Assembly: GCA_948146395.1 (NCBI GenBank)
Contig: OX411545.1
Coordinates: forward strand, 20,095,526-20,159,525
DNA length: 64,000 nt
From: Fragum whitleyi
Taxonomy: Eukaryota > Mollusca > Bivalvia > Cardiida > Cardiidae
Direction: 5' to 3'
Numbering within the stretch: position 1 is the first letter of the stretch; every line of letters begins with the position of its first letter. A program made the translations under genes and the position numbers. Shown here one piece after another: positions 10,564 to 21,786 of this stretch. The notes below the pieces were generated by a model. It was not told where the DNA came from. It ran no database searches and saw nothing but the letters and a program-made list of their open reading frames with translations.

Positions 10564-11134
10564 TGTAGCTAATGTTCAGTGGCGGATCCAGGGTTTCAAA
10601 AAAGGGGGTTCGATGCCCGCCTAGAATTTGAGTAATTAGTCCCATAGTATCCCTATCTATATTATTCTAATTATGGGCCTTAACTCTGCTCTGTATGTTA
10701 GATAAATTTTATTTGTAGAATTTTAAGTTCCTGTGAATCGAACACTACAAAAAGGGAATTGTTTGTATTGTGTTGTGAAAGTTTGATTGAATTTGTCCAC
10801 TACAGTGAATTAATTTTGATACAGAGGGAGTTTGTCCGAACCATGCAGTCATGCATTATAATCAGATGACAAAGACTGAATGAGATACCAATTCAAAGTT
10901 GAAAGTATGTATTTACCATTCATAGGATGCTAAGAAAACACACATTTTAGATTGGTCTAAATTCAAAGATTATGCAGATAAATTTTCAGACTGTTTATAT
11001 ATTGAAATTAAATGTGAATTTGTTGTATGAGTTTGTTGATTTTTTTATTTAACTATTTAATTTTTTTTATAAAAAGTAAACTTGAGAGGAAAGGAAGAAG
11101 TAATTAATGAAAAAATTGTCAGTCTTGGAGAGGG
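10564..11134. other. Intronic, nothing recognised
   Basis: About 570 bases of intron. A phrase GGCGGATCCAGGGTTTCAAA near 10572 could be the edge of another repeat, but no second end was found. Confidence 0.35.
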
Positions 11135-11360
11135 TTAACCCTTGTAATGCTGAACCTTGAATATTCCTGTTTAAGTAGGAGGTATAGACTCAGATCCAAT
11201 CTTGGCCTATACCACCTGATTTGAATTTTCAAACCAAAGAAGGATTTAATATTATATTTCTAAAATAAATACAAGTATTACAATTTGTTCACCCAGTGCT
11301 TTAGGTGCCTTGATGTTAACACAATTTACCAATGTATTTATTCAGCATGACCATGGTTAG
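11135..11360. mobile_element. TTAA MITE (piggyBac-like), decayed
   Basis: Starts TTAACCCTTGTAATGCTGAA and ends TTCAGCATGACCATGGTTAG, a worn form of the terminal repeat seen in about a dozen copies. The right TTAA is lost. Confidence 0.7.
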
Positions 11361-11570
11361 TTATAGGGATGAATGCAATCACAAGCTGTTTAGTGCATTT
11401 GCACATTTTTTTCTCTAATCTCTTTCCATTGACCACTCTTTTTGAATAGGGTCTTGGTGTCATGGTCATTTAGACAGTTTCAATTTAACTTTGAACAATA
11501 TAGAAAATTGATTTGACTTCATTTTGACCTTGTGCTGACCGATTTGGTGATTTCCTGATGTTTTTTATTA

Positions 11571-11816
11571 TCAACCCTCGTCATGCTGAGTCCGGAATAT
11601 TCCTGCTTTGGCAGGAGCTATAGACAAACATCAGCCTGCACATATCAGCAGTCTGATGTTAGTCTACACCACCTGTTTCTCCTTTTCAAACCAGAATTTT
11701 CAATAGATTTAGTTTTTCAAATAGAAATTGACCCTCAGTAGGAACTTTCAGTGCTTTTGCCCTTTGATTTTGATGAAAATTTTTAGCCAAAATTTATTTA
11801 GTATGACAAGGGTTAA
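11571..11816. mobile_element. TTAA MITE (piggyBac-like)
   Basis: Ends CAACCCTCGTCATGCTGA and TAGTATGACAAGGGTTAA. The left TTAA has become TCAA. It contains the family's internal palindrome (ACATCAGCCTGCACATAT...). Confidence 0.75.
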
Positions 11817-13019
11817 TCATTATTTTGTGTCCCATCATTCAAGAAAAGAGAAATGGAGAAAAAGTGTGAAAAAGAAAGAAGTAAACTATGATGTGAATAG
11901 TTTTAAAAGTGTCCAAAGGCTATCCATTCTTCTGTCTGTTAATCTGTCTGTCTATCCATTTGTGCATTCATCTGTTTGATCAAAATTTACTCTAACTTGA
12001 GATTTTCTGTTGCCTCAAAAGTTTTTGAAAATTCAATGTTTCACATATAGGTACCAATAATTTATTGGTGCATTTGTTACTTTCAAAGTAAAGGTCATCA
12101 GATAAGTTCAAGAAAAAGTATTAAGGTCAAAATTCTTATATATGTATAAGTGTTTTAAAATATGCTATTTTCTTTTTAATATATTTCATGTTAAGACATG
12201 GCAACTTTACCTAAGCAGTTTTCTAATTATAGACTGCTCTATGTTGAAAGAAATCAAACTCTCATTGTCGTATCTTAATGCATTGAAAACAATGTTAGGA
12301 AAGAATAATTTGTCGTCGATTTCAATTGATTTCTGTATAAATATATATATTTAAAAAAAACTCAAACCTATTTGTTTTAGACAAGATTGAAGTCTATTCA
12401 CTCTTTGTTTGCCAAATAAATACTTGTTTTCAGAATTGTGAATAGATGAGATCAGACCGTACACTTATGCCATTGATTTGTATTTTGATCTTTTTCTATA
12501 TCTTCTGCCTAAGTAGGTTTATTCTACGCTCAGTTTTATAAGATGTAAGGGTAGTAAAATGAGAGGGCTGTGACCAGACAAAAACCTGTAATTATTTTCA
12601 AATTCATCAGGCGGCAGATTCTACTTAAACACATTAACCCCTTTCTATGCAGTCCCAGGATTATACCAGAGATCAGTGATTTTGTACCTTAGAAAATATT
12701 GTGCTAGGTTCTAGTATCACATCAGCAAAAAGGGGTACCAAAGACTCATAAGTTTGGCTTGTAGTGGTCCTTGCTTGATATTTTGGAGTCCTTGCTTTAA
12801 ATATGTACAACTTCTATTTTGTTAGCCTCATGTTTTTGTGTAATTGTTAAAAATATTAAGCAACACAAGGTTATTGGATATATATGAGAAATATATTTGC
12901 TCTTGTATATCGTCGATTTTCTACCAAAACCTTGTAACTTTAAACAAGCTGTAGTTACGAGATTTTAGCAGAACACCGACAATATATACTGCGTGCATAC
13001 TTTTACTATCATAGTGGGG
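11817..13019. other. Intronic, nothing recognised
   Basis: About 1.2 kb of AT-rich intron. A short TCTGTCTGTC run near 11931-11953 resembles the microsatellite heads elsewhere but lacks their flanking ends. Confidence 0.35.
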
Positions 13020-13085
13020 CTGAAACCATTGATATCCAGTCCACGGGTTGAGCACCTATACCACTAGGCCACCGAGGCACTTTTT
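13020..13085 (-). mobile_element. tRNA-like head of a different SINE
   Basis: On the minus strand it reads GTGCCTCGGTGGCCTAGTGG, an A-box-like start, then GGTGCTCAACCC and a B-box-like GGTTTCAGCCC. The body following the head does not match the main SINE family here. It cannot be a functional tRNA: no full cloverleaf pairs. Confidence 0.45.
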
Positions 13086-13498
13086 TTGGCTAGAGATGTG
13101 GACAAAGATCATCCTGCACATTTGTGCAGTCTGATCTATTAAGGATTTCATTTGTGTTGACAAGGGTCAAATTGCATTTGGTATATATCCTTTGTATTTA
13201 TAAAAAAGAAGTTGATTTCACAATAAGGTTTTACAATTAAATTAGAATTTTATATGGCCCCTGTGATACAGGTTTGAATAAAAAGAGTTAAGTTAATTTT
13301 GATAGGAATGAATTCTTTGTTAAAGTAATAAAAGACATTTTAAATGAACAACACCAAAAATAGTTGATACTCATGGACAAAATTTATCAAGTCTTAATCT
13401 AACTTTTAGTCTGGTCAAATTCGAGACATTGAAAATAACAATTTCAAGTTGATAAACTTTTACTGAATCTTTATCTTTTCCTCCAGAGCTCGACAATC

Positions 13499-13743
13499 TT
13501 AACCCTTATCATGTTGAACCCGGATTATTCCTGCTTTGGCAGGAGCTATAGACAAACATCAGCCTGCACATATGTGCAGTCTGATGTTTGTCTACACCAC
13601 CTTTTCTCACTTTCAAATCAGAATTGTTAATAGATTAGTTTTTCAAGCATAAATTGACCTACAGTTGGTACTTTCAGAGTTTTTTGCCCTTTGATTTTGA
13701 TGAAAATTTTTAGCCAAAATTTATCCAGCATGACAAGGGTTAA
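13499..13743. mobile_element. TTAA MITE (piggyBac-like), intact ends
   Basis: TTAACCCTTATCATGTTGAA at the left and CAGCATGACAAGGGTTAA at the right, both with TTAA. The interior carries the palindrome around CTGCACATATGTGCAG. Confidence 0.8.
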
Positions 13744-13764
13744 AGAAAAAATCTTTTCAGTCTC

Positions 13765-14013
13765 TTAACCCTTGTCATGCTGAATTAAAATCCTCTTGAA
13801 GAATGGCACTCATATCAAAGTACTGAAAGCCCTAGAATCTAAGGGTTTAGGTAAATCTTTCATTTTGAAAATTTATTTCAACAACAAAGCTGCCTTAAAA
13901 TTTGAAAATCGGGTGGTATAGACAAAATCAGACTGCACATTTGTGCAAAATGATCTTTGTCTATACCTCCTGCTAAAGCAGGAATATTCCTGGTTCAGCA
14001 TGATAAGGGTTAA
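13765..14013. mobile_element. TTAA MITE (piggyBac-like), opposite orientation to its neighbour
   Basis: TTAACCCTTGTCATGCTGAA to TTCAGCATGATAAGGGTTAA. It sits 21 bases from the previous copy and is inverted relative to it, giving a head-to-head pair. Confidence 0.8.
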
Positions 14014-14018
14014 GTATT

Positions 14019-14120
14019 TTTATGCCCCTGCATCGATAGATGTTTTCTGTTGGCCTCTCAAGGTCAAACTTAGAGAAATACTGTTTTTGGGGGCATTATT
14101 GTTCCACAAACAAATCTAAG
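14019..14120 (+). mobile_element. Short hairpin-ended element (ATGCCCC...GGGGGCAT)
   Basis: After a T-run it starts ATGCCCCTGCATCGATAG and ends GGGGGCATTATTGTTCCACA, a shortened relative of the element at 15504-15766. The microsatellite is missing. Confidence 0.55.
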
Positions 14121-14511
14121 TGTATTCTCCTAAATCTTTGGTGGGCTGCTTTTGAAATCAAAGTGCTGTCAGCACTGTAAATCGTACATCATTGAGAGGC
14201 TGGGATAGTGCAATAGTTCGCCAATCAAAAGGGCTCAAATTTGGACAATAAAAGTTGGTAAAATCTTTAAATTTGTGAGTTTTTTGTCTTAACACTCCAT
14301 CTTTTCGAGGACATCGCCAGCTCATCCAACCTCGTGGGTCCGATTTTGAAAGTTTGCTGATTCGATAGCCCTCTGCTAGTCTAAATTATTTCTTAGCAGA
14401 TTTTTACGTTGTTATAATGAGCACGCGCCAAGCTAAAAGCTTGTCTGTTAATATTATTCCTCTCTCTATAGAGTTTAAAAGCCTGTTTAGCAACAAACAT
14501 TTTTCATTAAA
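14121..14511. other. Intronic, nothing recognised
   Basis: Spacer of about 390 bases, part of which may be LINE sequence downstream of the fragment at 14512-14952 on the minus strand. Confidence 0.35.
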
Positions 14512-14952
14512 CTATTTACAATTTTGATAACCGACATGTTTGTATTTCAAGCATTGGGTTTTCCCAAATACTGTAAATGCATTTTCCCTCAAGAAACACG
14601 TGAAATCGCCAACTATGCTATTTATATCTTTGGTTTCTGACCAATCGATTAAATCTAGCAGCACTCTATGATTATTCATGAGTTGTTCTAAAAATAGATC
14701 GCTCTTACTGCTATCCTTTACCAGTTTATCGTATGTTTTTGTCGGTTTATTTGTTGTTGAATAATTTTTCTTCATACTCAAATTTGAATTTTTTGAAAAT
14801 AGGATTGGAGCGTGATCAGAGTGCTCATTGAAATCAACTATTTCAAAATTATTTCTATTTGTTAACACATGCGAACAAAAAGTAAACTTCTCACGCTCCC
14901 TGTTTGAGTGCAGACGACTATTGACTAATGACAAACAAGTTAATTGACACAT
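14512..14952 (-). mobile_element. LINE fragment: end of endonuclease and linker
   Basis: The minus-strand frame of 146 codons includes NEHSDHAPILFS, which matches the conserved SDHxP motif closing the AP-endonuclease domain of non-LTR retrotransposons. A lysine-rich linker follows (KPTKTYDKLVK) and then a segment typical of the EN-RT spacer (VLLDLIDWSETKDIN). The reverse transcriptase does not follow, so the copy is truncated at both ends. It differs from the LINE at 32058-38490. Confidence 0.7.
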
Positions 14953-15503
14953 TTCGAGCAGACGATGTCCATTTACGCGTGGGTTTTGACCCAGTGATAA
15001 TCATAACAGAATTTGATTGGTTGTCAGCCCTACAACTGGTAAATGACCGCTCGAGAAAGTTCAGAGCAGTAATATTGTAAGTGCTACAAATTAACTATAC
15101 AGTTAACCTATTGTACGTTTGAACTCCTTTACTCAACCGAAAATCTTGTTATAAAAACTGAAACTACTAACTGGTAATTACTAAAAGCGAAAATTACATA
15201 AAATTTTGTATTAGCCTCTTCTCTATTTGTCGAAAAGTAAATAAGGTATAAACAAAGTTTGTAGATTGTGACTGAAAAGGCCGTTTCTTCGGTGTTTGAA
15301 AACACATAATTTGGTTTGAACACATTGCTCAGAAGATAATGGTAAAAATGTAGTGGGTCAAACAGACTGGATTTCTGGAAAACGGTAGATATAAATCTAC
15401 TGCTTCGCAGTACGATTTAAAAATGCAAGCTAAGCGTTTGATCTAGGATTAAAGTAGTATGGGCAAGTTTTATGACAAATGTGCAAATATGACAATAATA
15501 TTA
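14953..15503. other. Intronic, nothing recognised
   Basis: About 550 bases. The left 100 may continue the LINE scrap upstream. No exon or repeat end was found. Confidence 0.35.
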
Positions 15504-15732
15504 TTTTTATGCCCCCGTATCGAGAGATCGGGGGCATATTGTTTTATTCATGTCCGTCTGTCTGTCCATCCATCTGTCCCAAAACTTAACCAAACTTAAC
15601 CTTTGCCTTTTCTCCAAAAGTATTTGACATACAAAGCTGTACACCAAAGTCAAGGTCATGTGACAAGGTCAAGGTCATGTGGCAAGGTCATGGTCATCTG
15701 TCAAGGTCAAACTTAAAAAAAAATGCTGTTCA

Positions 15733-15766
<34 letters not shown>
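15504..15766 (+). mobile_element. Helentron-like small element with TCAAGGTCA repeats
   Basis: After TTTTT it starts ATGCCCCCGTATCGAGAG and soon GATCGGGGGCAT. It has a CTGT/CCAT microsatellite and ends GGGGGCATTTGTGTTTCACA followed by AACACATCTTGTT, so TGTGTTT/AAACACA forms a 3' hairpin just before TCTTGTT. Three TCAAGGTCA motifs lie inside at 15650, 15669 and 15701. Related copies are at 14019, 44890, 57099 and 58915. Confidence 0.7.
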
Positions 15767-15767
<1 letters not shown>

Positions 15768-15787
15768 TTTTCATTGTGTATGTTTAA

Positions 15788-15885
15788 TTGAGGGGTCAGC
15801 ACAAAATTGTTGTAAGTGAGCACACATATATCAAGTTACACACATATATTTAGAGGGTCTTGCAATAGTTTTGCTCTACCCATCA
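15788..15885. repeat. Fold-back element, GAGGGGTCAG type
   Basis: The left arm AATTGAGGGGTCAGCACAAA pairs loosely with GAGGGTCTTGCAATAGTTTT read in reverse. It is a decayed copy of the palindrome at 53769-53892; others are at 24337-24408 and 48376-48420. Confidence 0.5.
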
Positions 15886-16277
15886 AAATAATCTCCCATT
15901 CCGGATAAAGTGGAGAAATTCTGTATAAAAATAAAGAAAAATAGCCCCCCCCCCCTCCTTTAGATCAATCACCACAAGTGGTGGGATGATTTGTTTATTG
16001 ATAAACATGTAACACCTGTCCTTATCAGGAACCTTTGAAATGAGTCACTGGATGCAGTACCCTGTCGTACAAGGTACTATAGATAGTAATTAGTGCACTC
16101 AATGATTTACAGTAATTGAAAATTTGACCTAGTTTAAATTTGTTGATAAACAGTTTGTTTGACTGCTTGACCTGTTTATCTCAACTTCATAGATCCCAAT
16201 CTGGTTTGAAATGACTTTTGATTAAAATAATTTATAGTCCAACAGAGACAATGATATTTTTTATGTCAGTGACACAG

Positions 16278-16342
16278 TCCTATACTGTGGATACTATTTA
16301 GGTTCATCTCATCGAGACTATTCTAAATAGTACCCACAACAA
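16278..16342. repeat. ~70-bp palindrome around CATCTCATCGAGA (copy 2)
   Basis: TACTGTGGATACTATTTAG pairs with CTAAATAGTACCCACAACA. Same family as 3050-3118. Confidence 0.6.
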
Positions 16343-16430
16343 CGGGTTTTGTTGAAATTAACAACATTGAGATTGTCATTATTCCCACTTTTTTGAGCCC
16401 TGATTATTCTATAAGCCAATTGAAACCTAG

Positions 16431-17109
16431 TTATACCCCCGTAAAACGAATGTTTTGGGGGGTATACTTGAATCAGCCTGCCTGTCCATCTGTCTGTCTG
16501 TCTGTCTGTGGACATATATACTAGTAATTTTGTGTCCCGAACTCCTTCAGTTTTCCTTCAAAAGCTTTGAAATTTCATACAAACATTGATCACATGTTGA
16601 AGTTTAGAAAGGAGTAATTTTGAGGTCCCAACTCCCCCTGGCTCAAGAATTATCTGCCCTTGAACTTAAGACATTTTATTATTTTTTTTCATACACATAT
16701 ACTAATAATTTTGTGTTGCAAACTCCTCCTTCAGTTTTCCTTCAAAAAGCTTTGAAATTTTATACAAATATTTATTACATGTTGAAGTTTTGCAGGATGC
16801 TATTTTGAAGTCTCAGCTTCACCTGGTTCAAGAATTATCTGTCCTTGAACTTCAGACATTTTTTCTTTTCTTACACATATACTGGTAATTTTGTGTTGCA
16901 AATTCCTCCTTCAGTTTTAATAGCTTTAAAACTTTAAACAAACATTTATCATATGTTGAAGTTTTGCAAGACACAATTTGGAGGTCTTAAATCCCTCAGA
17001 TTCAAGAGTTATCTCTATTTTTCAATTTTTTTGCCTCTCCTGTAAAATATCTCATTCTCTGAAAGCACTTGCGGGGGTATTAAGTCACTTTCTGGGACAA
17101 GTTCTAGTA
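16431..17109 (+). mobile_element. Microsatellite-headed element with three 180-bp monomers
   Basis: Starts TTATACCCCCGTAAAACG...GGGGGGTATAC (a fold-back head), then (CTGT)n at about 16490-16510. Monomers of exactly 180 bases begin at the ACTAGTAATTTTGTG phrase near 16520, 16700 and 16880. The end is GCGGGGGTATTAAG...TTCTAG. It resembles 59127-59680 in both head and tail. Confidence 0.7.
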
Positions 17110-17345
17110 AGCTCAGTGGAAAACACATTGGACTGTCAATCCTGCACTTGTGAGTTCATTTCCTTTGATATTTGACAAACGCCATTGTGAGACGAGTCAC
17201 TTACCTTCCACCAATGGGCATTCAAGCAACTTGCGACTTGAATGTTAGAAACAACAAGAAGCCATGGGTGGGTGCAACAGCATCTATGATATAACTGGAA
17301 TAATGTTGAAAGCAGTGTTATACCCAAAACAATCAATCAACTAAT
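17110..17345 (+). mobile_element. Divergent SINE copy
   Basis: A tRNA-like start (TAAGCTCAGTGGAAAACACA, then GGACTGTCAATCCTGCACTT) follows directly on the previous element, and the end is ATAATGTTGAAAGCAGTG with AATCAATCAA. The middle differs from the main family. Confidence 0.55.
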
Positions 17346-17500
17346 CAGCATTTGACACATAGTAAGCCGAAAGTGGGATGAGCAGCTGGTGGCTGAGTTG
17401 AAATGAGTTTTTACTGGTGTGAGAACTGACAGGAAACCATTGGTAGATGCATCAACCCCTGTGTAATAACTAGGGTTAAACCCCATATAAAAATGTTCTA

Positions 17501-17743
17501 TTAACCCTTGTCATGCTGAATAAAAAATCTTTGCAAAATTGCAACAAAATCAAAGCGCTCGAAGCTCTGGATGCACTAAATGTTATTAGCTATTTATTTT
17601 GAAAATTAAATTTTCTAGCTTTTCTGGTTTAAAATTAGGAAAAACATGTAGTATGGACAAAGATCAGACTAGACATTTATGCAGACTGATGTTTGTCTAT
17701 AGCTCCTGCCAAGGAAGGAATAATCTTGGTTCAGCATGACAAG
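17501..17743. mobile_element. TTAA MITE (piggyBac-like), right TTAA lost
   Basis: TTAACCCTTGTCATGCTGAA at the left, GGTTCAGCATGACAAGATG at the right. Confidence 0.75.
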
Positions 17744-19375
17744 ATGTCCATGATCTGAATGAAACAGCTCTTCTTTTGTAAATATCAAAATTGACCATGG
17801 TTTTTTATTTTGGACTTATATGAAATATCAATCAATCTTGCTAAAAAAAAATTGATTATTCTATTTCTTTAATTTTAGGGCAAATTTTCTTAAGGCGTAT
17901 TATTTTGCATGTAGTGGCTATGCAACTTTCATGAAGACATCACTTATTGGGCTTTGCTTAATATCGTCAGATAGGTTGAAATGAATGAAAGTGGGGTAGA
18001 AGCTTTTGGTAATTTCATTGGTTAGGCAGAGAGTTTATCAAATGATAATCTCATCATTTATGGATAATCTGCCGAAAAGCTTTCAATAAAAGCCCAATAT
18101 TAAATGTCTTAAATTAAAATATTTTGAAAGCTCTATTTCTTTCGTGTATTGAAATTGACAATATTGTTTTCCAAGATTGTACAAATTATGACAGAGGGTG
18201 ATACATATATGTGTAAGTCATTATTAGGACAATGAAAACATCAATTAACCTGTCATATTCAGACAATAACTCACATTGTCACGTAAAAATGCATCAAATT
18301 ATCATCAATATTACCACAAAAATGAAAATATGTCAATTAACCAAAAATTATGGGTGTTTTTATTACAGAGATTTACAAAATATTGAATGAAAGATCTTAG
18401 TGTGCTTTAAAATTATAATGTGCTCAGGCCACTGTGATATTACTGAGACAGTTAAGAGTAACAAACTCAGTATACAGCCAAAATAACATCACCTCTAAAA
18501 AAATATCTCATTATTTTGCAGTGTTACAAATTGTTTTCCATATTTAGTATGTCAGTTTAAAATTGATATCATGGATAATACTATGTACATGACCTTACTT
18601 CTTCTGAGATCTGCCATAGTTCTTTAGTATGCCCAATATGAAGCACCAACAAAATATCATGAGGCCTTGGTTTATAATGTCTCATCCAAAGAGCAATTAA
18701 TTTTGTTAGTGTTCCAGCCTAAGAATCGAACCCATGATATAGAATTTCAGATGTTTTGAAATCAGGTGCTCTAGGACTGACTGGGGCAAACCTTAGGCAA
18801 ATGATATGTAGTGAACATATATAGGTCAGTATTTATGAGATAATTGTTAATTATCACCAATATTTAGGTGTGTTGAAATAAGATGATTGACAGGTAACTG
18901 ACAATTGCAGGTGAGAGCCCCAAATACATTTTAACAACCCCATCTGGTATGAACATTGTGGGAAAAGGAGTAATTACTTTTTACAAGCATTTTCTTCTTC
19001 TTTACACATTGGTTTCTCAAGTGACATAAACTCTTTGGATTGTACAGGAAAAGAGATTAAAAGACAGTTTTTCTTTTCCGCCATCTTTTCATGAATATAA
19101 TCTTTTCTCGGCTCTGCAATTGCATGGTGCTAATAGCTTGTTCCCACATGATGTTTGTCTGTCTCATAAAGCTGTAGTTACGGTGTGTAATGGTAGTCAT
19201 GCCCTTGTAGCTCTTACACACGATAGAAGGATTTGGCGCAATTGTTCGCATCAAGAATAGATGTACCATTTGAGAGAAATTTCAGATAGATCCAAGAACA
19301 AGGTAACAGCCAAAGGTCAAATGTTAGAAATAGGTGTATCAAGAGGCTATACTGGTCAAAATTGTGTGCTCGACA
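17744..19375. other. Intronic, almost nothing recognised
   Basis: 1.6 kb of AT-rich intron. At 18710-18790 a minus-strand phrase (AAGAATCGAACCCATGAT) looks like a B-box region of a tRNA-like repeat. No exon with good splice sites was found. Confidence 0.35.
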
Positions 19376-20130
19376 GTGTTATGGGAGACCGCTCTCATCA
19401 CTGTCCTACAAAGCTACAAAGGTTTAAATACAATGTCTGACACCTGCGTCAGGGAAGATGTTCTTTGGCTCAGTGGTTATGGCATTGGACTTGTAAACCA
19501 TTTGTTTGAATATTGTTGTCCACAACAATATGTGGGTTTGACACAGGCTCATGTTGGATATTTTTCAGCTATGCTTTAGTTGAGGACAGTTTGTACATAG
19601 CATGGGGGCTTGGTCGGGATGGGCAAATGAGTCATTTATGTCAGCATTGTACTGACTTATTAGTTAAGAAAGCACATTACTGCCTAGATAGGCTTATCAT
19701 CAAAAATGTATGATGACTCTTAAGGGGGAGTGTGTTATGGGAGATCACTCTCACCACTGTCCTGTATAGTTTCGTAGGTTAAAATACAATGCCTGACACC
19801 TGTGTCAGGGAAGATCTTCTTTGGCTCAGTGGTTAGGATATGGGACTTGTAAACCAATTATTTGAATATTGTTGTCCACATTGGTTCGACACCAGCTCAT
19901 GTTGGATATTTTTCAGCTATGCTTTGGTTGAGGACAGTTCGTACGTATCAATGGCAGTTGTCCTGGGACTAGCTTTTGGAAGAGATCTCATCCACTGATA
20001 CCCAATTACAGCTGGGTTGACCGAGGTGGTGATTTTAAAGTTTCTTGCTCAAGGAAACTCTGTGCTTAAAATAGTACTAGAACCCCTGACCTTTGAATTA
20101 AAAGACAGGTACTCAAACCACGGAGCTATC
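19376..20130 (+). repeat. Tandem pair of a 356-bp tRNA-headed repeat
   Basis: GTGTTATGGGAGA at 19376 recurs at 19732, with similarity over about 220 bases per unit (CTGACACCTGCGTCAGGGAA, then TTCTTTGGCTCAGTGGTTA). The GGCTCAGTGGTTATGGCATT part is A-box-like and GGACTTGTAAACCA follows as an anticodon-arm-like stretch. Each unit contains AGGAAGATGTTC-type text and the perfect CTGACACCTG/CAGG hairpin. The units diverge after about 19600 and 19945. This is a SINE-like repeat different from the main family. Confidence 0.6.
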
Positions 20131-20271
20131 AAAAGAATGGCAGAGTGCCGTTACGCTCTACAGTAGTTTGGTATGGTACAGATAACCATATTGTGAAATT
20201 GACAACATTAGTCATTCTGGAATGATTTTTGAAAGAAAATAAATGAGTGTGGAGTGAGGTTTGAGCTAACT

Positions 20272-20347
20272 TAAAGGGAGGTAATCAAATGTCTCTTATT
20301 TTGTTCAGGATGAACAAAATAAGTGATAAGTATTACCTCCCTTAATA
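20272..20347. repeat. Hairpin element TTAAAGGGAGGTAAT
   Basis: TTAAAGGGAGGTAATCAAAT pairs with AAGTATTACCTCCCTTAA, and ATTTTGTTCA with TGAACAAAAT around a 3-base loop: a ~75-base fold-back element. Confidence 0.7.
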
Positions 20348-21786
20348 AAATGTGCATAAAAGCTCTATAAATAGCTGCATATTTCTTCAAGAAGCAATCA
20401 GATGCTCATATTTTCAATTATGTCTGTTAAATCGCCATTTTTTTCTTGCTATTTATTTTAGATGAAGTTGTTGATCTTAATCTTTTTAGTGATTTTTGAG
20501 TGTTTTTGAATGGTTTGACTGAGTGATTTGAATGAATGAAAGGAGCACAGAGTGAACTATTTAGAATAGATTTGATTATGATGTAACTGACAGTACCTTG
20601 ATTATACACAAGATTTCACAATTTAGCTCTAAAACAAACTATCATTAAGTTTATCATAATTTTTTATTGGGCAATTAAATAAACCAATTAAGCCTAAGGT
20701 AGCTAAATGCCCTAGTTAGTTATTAGAACTAATAATTACAGTACAATAAATATGTGCAAGATATTTTAAATTTACTGCAGTTATGCATTCATTAACTTTT
20801 ATCTCGGTCATTACTTATGTCTTTAAGGCTTATTTTGATTTCACTAAATTGATTTTACTAATGTATATCCTGGATAATCCTGAACCATCATTCAGAATAG
20901 ATTTTCTCTGTTTCCAAGCAAATCAATGGGAAATAGGTTCAGCACTCCTCCTGCACCCGCAAGGATAATCTTGTTTCGAAAGTAACATGTATCTCTATGT
21001 CATGCTGAACAAGAAATATTTCTGCTTTGGCAGAAGTATAGCCAAAAACCAGTCTGAACTTATGTGCAGTCAGACTTGCGCTTTTTAGGATTAAGAAGTT
21101 GAAGATTTCTTAAGATTTTTAGTTGGGATATCTCGGGCTGCGTCATAGAATGTCAACTGAATCGTGCGAGATAATTCGATTTAAAATCTTAAGATATCTT
21201 AAAAATCTTAATCTAAAAAACGCACCTCTGATCTTACTCCATACCAACTGTTTTGACTTTTTAAACCAAAAAAGCTTGAATATTATATTTACACACACAT
21301 GTCACACACATACAAAAAATGAATATGCAGGTAAATAAATAAAAATTATAATTACACACAATTAGTGCTTTATTTAAGCAATTTTGCTTAGTTTTGTATT
21401 CAGCAGGGCAAGATCAAATTAAACCTCACATCTTATAACCATTTTGATGCATTTGAAATATTGTGTGAAAGGTCAAAACAAACAGATACACAATATCAAA
21501 TGCATAATTAATGTAAATCAGGGAAATGTCAGAAGTTAGGTTTTACCATGTAATGTAATTGACAAGTGACATCTTTTCCTTTCCTGTCATTGACAACATT
21601 TTGCTGAATTTTCATACTTATTATCAATGATTTTTTGACATGGCAGGGTAGAGCCTCATGTGAAGGTAAAAAAAGAGATCAACAATGCCAAAATGTCAGT
21701 GATTTCTAACTTTCATTGATAATAAGTAAAAAAAGCTTTGTCCAGACATTTGGTATATATGGACAAAATATTGATCTTGCAGCCAC
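20348..21786. other. Intron with a MITE scrap and CA-rich run
   Basis: 20990-21075 holds a fragment of the TTAA MITE (TGTCATGCTGAACAAGAAAT, then TGTGCAGTCAGA). A (CA)n-like run is at 21290-21313. Otherwise nothing is recognised. Confidence 0.45.
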